A stretch of DNA of 64,000 nt from assembly GCF_041296385.1 (NCBI RefSeq), contig NW_027183583.1, positions 124,001 through 188,000 on the forward strand, in the 5' to 3' direction. A model generated the notes under the pieces. The model saw only the letters and a program-made list of their open reading frames with translations, had not been told where the DNA came from and did no database searches. Both the position numbers and the translations under genes were made by a program. The DNA is from Aphelocoma coerulescens (lineage: Eukaryota; Chordata; Aves; Passeriformes; Corvidae). Shown in pieces: positions 61,376 to 64,000 of this stretch; the first letter of the stretch is position 1, and every line of letters begins with the position of its first letter.

Positions 61376-63131
61376 TTTGGGGGGTTTTTAGGGAATTTTT
61401 GGGGGGTTTGGGGGATTTTTTAGAGATTTTTTGGGGATTTTTTAGGGAATTTTTGGGGGTTTTGGGGGATTTTTTTGGGATTTTTTTTGGATTTTTTGGG
61501 GATATTTTGGAATTTTTTTGGATTTTTTGGGGATTTTTTGGGGATTTTTTGGGAATTTTTGGGGATTTTTTGGGAATTTTTTGGGGATTTTTTAGGATTT
61601 TTTAAAAATTTTGGGGGAATTTTTGGGGATTTTTTTGGGATTTTTTTTAGGATTTTTTGGGGATTTTTTTGGGATTTTTTTGGGATTTTTTTTGGATTTT
61701 TTAGCGTTTCTTTGAGATTTTTTCGGACATTTTTGAGATTTTTTTTTTATTTCTTGGGGATTTTTTAAGGATTTTTTGGGGATTTTTTTTGAGTTTTTGG
61801 GGATTTTATTTTTTATTTTTTAGGATTTTTTGAGGATTTTTTTAGGATTATTTAGGATTTTTTTAGGATTTTTTAGGAATTTTTTGGGGATTTTTTTGGG
61901 ATTTTTTGGGGGATTTTTTTGGGATTTTTTGAGGATTTTTTGGGATTTTTTAAAAATTTTTGGGGAATTTTTTTGGATTTTTTTGGGATTTTTTTTTTGA
62001 TTTTTTGGGGATTTTTTAAGGATTTTTTTGGGATTTTTTTTGGATTTTTTAGGATTTCTTTGAGATTTTTTCAGACATTTTTGAGACTTTTTTTCGATTT
62101 CTTGGGGATTTTTTAAGGATTTTTTGGGGATTTTTTTTTGAGTTTTTGGGGACTTTTTAGAAATTTTTTTTTGTTTTGTCTGGGATTTTTTAGGGATTTT
62201 TTAGGATTTTTTAGGGATTTTTTTAGAATTTTTCGGGGATTTTTTTAGGATTTTTTTGGGAGTTTTTTAGGAGTTTTTTAGGATTTTTTGAAGAGTTTTT
62301 AGGATTTTTTGGGGATATTTTTAGGTTTTTCTGCAGATTTTTTTAGGTATTTTTTGGAATTTTTGAGGGATTTTTTTGGAATTTTTGGGGGATTGTTTTG
62401 GAATTTTTTGGGGATTTTTGGAGGATTTTTTGGGGGTTTTTTAGGATTTTTTTAGGATTTTTGGGGATTTTTTTTTTTATTTTTTGGGGATTTTTTTTGG
62501 ATTTTTTTGGGATTTTTTTTTTGGATTTTTTAGGATTTTTTTTTTATTTTGGGGGGATTTTTTTTGGATTTTTTTGGGATTTTTTAGAATTTTTTTGAGT
62601 TTTTTTCAGACATTTTTGAGATTTTTTACGATTTCTTGGGGATTTTTTAAGGATTTTTTTGGGATTTTTTTTGAGTTTTTGGGGATTTTTTTTTGATTTT
62701 TTAGGATTTTTTGAGGATTTTTTTAGGATTATTTAGGATTTTTTTAGGACTTTTTTGGGATTTTTTTAGGATTTTTTTGGGGATTTTTTAGGATTTTTTT
62801 AGGATTTTTTGGGAATTTTTTTTGGATTTTTTTGGGACTTTTTAGGGATTTTTTTGGGTTTTTTCTGGGATTTTTAGGGATTTTTTTCAGATTTTTTAGG
62901 GATTTTTTTAGGATTTTTTAGGGATTTTTTTTGGAATGTTTTTGGGATTTTTCGAGGAGTTTTTAGGATTTTTTGGGGATATTTTTAGGTTTTTCTTCGG
63001 ATTTTTTTAGGTATTTTTTGGAATTTTTGGGGGATTTTTTTGGAATTTTGGGGGGATTTTTTTGGAATTTTTAGGGATTTTTGGAGGATTTTTGGGGGAT
63101 TGTTTTTGGGGTATTTTTGGAGGTTTTCCGG
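61376..63131. repeat. GGATTTTTTGGGGATTTTT array between exon duplicates
   Basis: T-rich units of 10-20 bp. 62270-62400 repeats the left flank found before both exon duplicates (TTTTTAGGTTTTTCT.CGGA) but without the exon. Part of a 1.93-kb tandem duplication. Confidence 0.92.
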
Positions 63132-63306
63132 AAGGTTCCGGCAGAGTTGGCGGCCCCGAGCCCCCAGCGGCAGAGCCCGGCCAGGGCGGGGCCACGGCGG
63201 GAAAGGGCGGGGCCGGCCACGCCCAGCGCCACGCCCAGGCAGCGCAGCGCCCCCTGCAGGAGGGAACGTGGGCACAGTTGGGGCGGTCGGGGCATCTGGG
63301 GGATTT
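63132..63306 (-). pseudogene. Truncated duplicate of IPO4 exon (copy 3)
   Basis: 63132-63253 is the same as copy 2 over the 122 exon bases, and both flanks match copy 2, at an offset of 1931 bp. The donor half is also missing. Confidence 0.85.
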
Positions 63307-64000
63307 TTTGGGGGGTTTTTAGGGAATTTTTGGGGGTTTTGGGGGATTTTTTAGGGATTTTTTAGGGTTTTTTGGGGGATTTTTTTGGATTTTTTTGGGG
63401 TTTTTTTCGGATTTTTTTGGGGATTTTTTGGGATTTTTTTGGGGATTTTTTGGGATTTTTTCTGGATTTTTTGGGGATTTTTAATGATTTTTTAAAAATT
63501 TTGCGGGAATTTTTTAGGAATTATTGGGGATTTATTTTGGATTTTTCGGGGATTTTTTAAGGATTTTTTTGGGGATTTTTTGGGGATTTTTTTGGATTTT
63601 TTTGAGATTTTTTCGGACATTTTTGAGGGTTTTTTTTTATTTCTTGGGGATTTTTTAAGGATTTTTTGGGGGTTTTTTGGGATTTTTTTGGGGATTTTTT
63701 GGGATTTTTTTGGGATTTTTTTTTGATTTTTTGGGCATTTTTTTAGGATTTTTTTGGGATTTTTTAGGAATTTTTTGGGGTTTTTTTGGGATTTTTTTGG
63801 GACTTTTTTGGGGTTTTTTAGGATTTTTTTGAGATTTTTTTGGACATTTTTGAGATTTTTTTACGATTTCTTGGGGATTTTTAAAGGATTTTTTTGGGGA
63901 TTTTTTTGGAGTTTTTTGGGATTTTTAGGAGATTTTTTAGGATTTTTTGAGGATTTTTTTAGGATAATTTAGGATTTTTTTAGGACTTTTTTGGGATTTT
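63307..64000. repeat. GGATTTTTTGGGATTTTTTTGG array to window end
   Basis: Continuation of the T/G-rich array (A/C-rich on the IPO4 sense strand). No exon seen before the window ends. Confidence 0.93.

Noticed and set aside
61201..63253. Exon duplicates as functional alternative exons
   Set aside because: Both lack the 3' 58 nt and any donor; reading on enters the intronic array.
1..64000. CRISPR-like or bacterial elements suggested by regular repeats
   Set aside because: No constant repeat with unique spacers, no cas genes, and clear spliced vertebrate genes instead.

Overview
This is vertebrate nuclear DNA, and most probably a bird, from a GC-rich dot-microchromosome type of region (an inference from GC-rich exons with long C or G runs, short exons, and introns made almost wholly of short tandem repeats). 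No bacterial or phage features were seen, and I recognised no LINE, SINE, LTR or DNA transposon. The many very long open frames are by-products of tandem repeats whose units lack stop codons. They are not annotated as genes.

Two convergent genes can be read exon by exon. (1) REC8, the meiotic cohesin kleisin, is on the + strand. Nine 3'-terminal exons lie between 544 and 17947, giving the C-terminal 245 codons plus stop and ending in the winged-helix motif that closes on SMC1. (2) IPO4, importin-4, is on the - strand. Twenty-four exons run from 60103 down to 20076 and give 1035 codons plus stop; the 5' exons lie beyond position 64000. In both genes every intron phase chains without a break (740 nt and 3108 nt). 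The order of conserved blocks agrees with mammalian IPO4 and REC8 as I remember them. The tail-to-tail REC8/IPO4 arrangement is the one I know from human chromosome 14q, so this is conserved synteny.

The 3' ends are very compact. The REC8 stop codon lies inside its AATAAA, and the IPO4 AATAAA begins 14 nt after its stop. About 2.1 kb of repeat separates the two poly(A) signals.

Each intron carries its own tandem-repeat family, and the G-rich or C-rich strand bias often flips at exons. Main families: TTTTGGGTCA units (1-540, 18.0-19.4 kb); GGAATTTTGGG-like units (0.6-2.8, 10.6-11.2, 12.4-17.8, 36.9-38.2, 42.6-46.2 kb); CCCATAGATC units (3.0-6.7, 8.2-9.7 kb); a YY1/ETS-motif repeat (11.3-12.2 kb); AAGCCACGCCC units (14.05-14.56, 29.8-31.1, 52.6-52.8 kb); CCCAAAATCCCC units (9.7-10.5, 20.3-23.7, 48.0-50.5 kb); and a decamer family built on CCAGT that fills many IPO4 introns (27.2-36.8, 40.9-42.5, 50.7-52.5, 56.8-56.9 kb).

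The most unusual observations are: a 21-bp minisatellite that appears to be translated inside an IPO4 exon; twelve tandem copies of the 3' end of a REC8 exon with its 5' splice site inside the following intron; a repeated two-part intron layout shared by about seven IPO4 introns; two truncated duplicates of an IPO4 exon; a roughly 185-bp satellite-like array carrying TCAAGGTCA; and arrays of promoter-type YY1 and ETS motifs within a REC8 intron.
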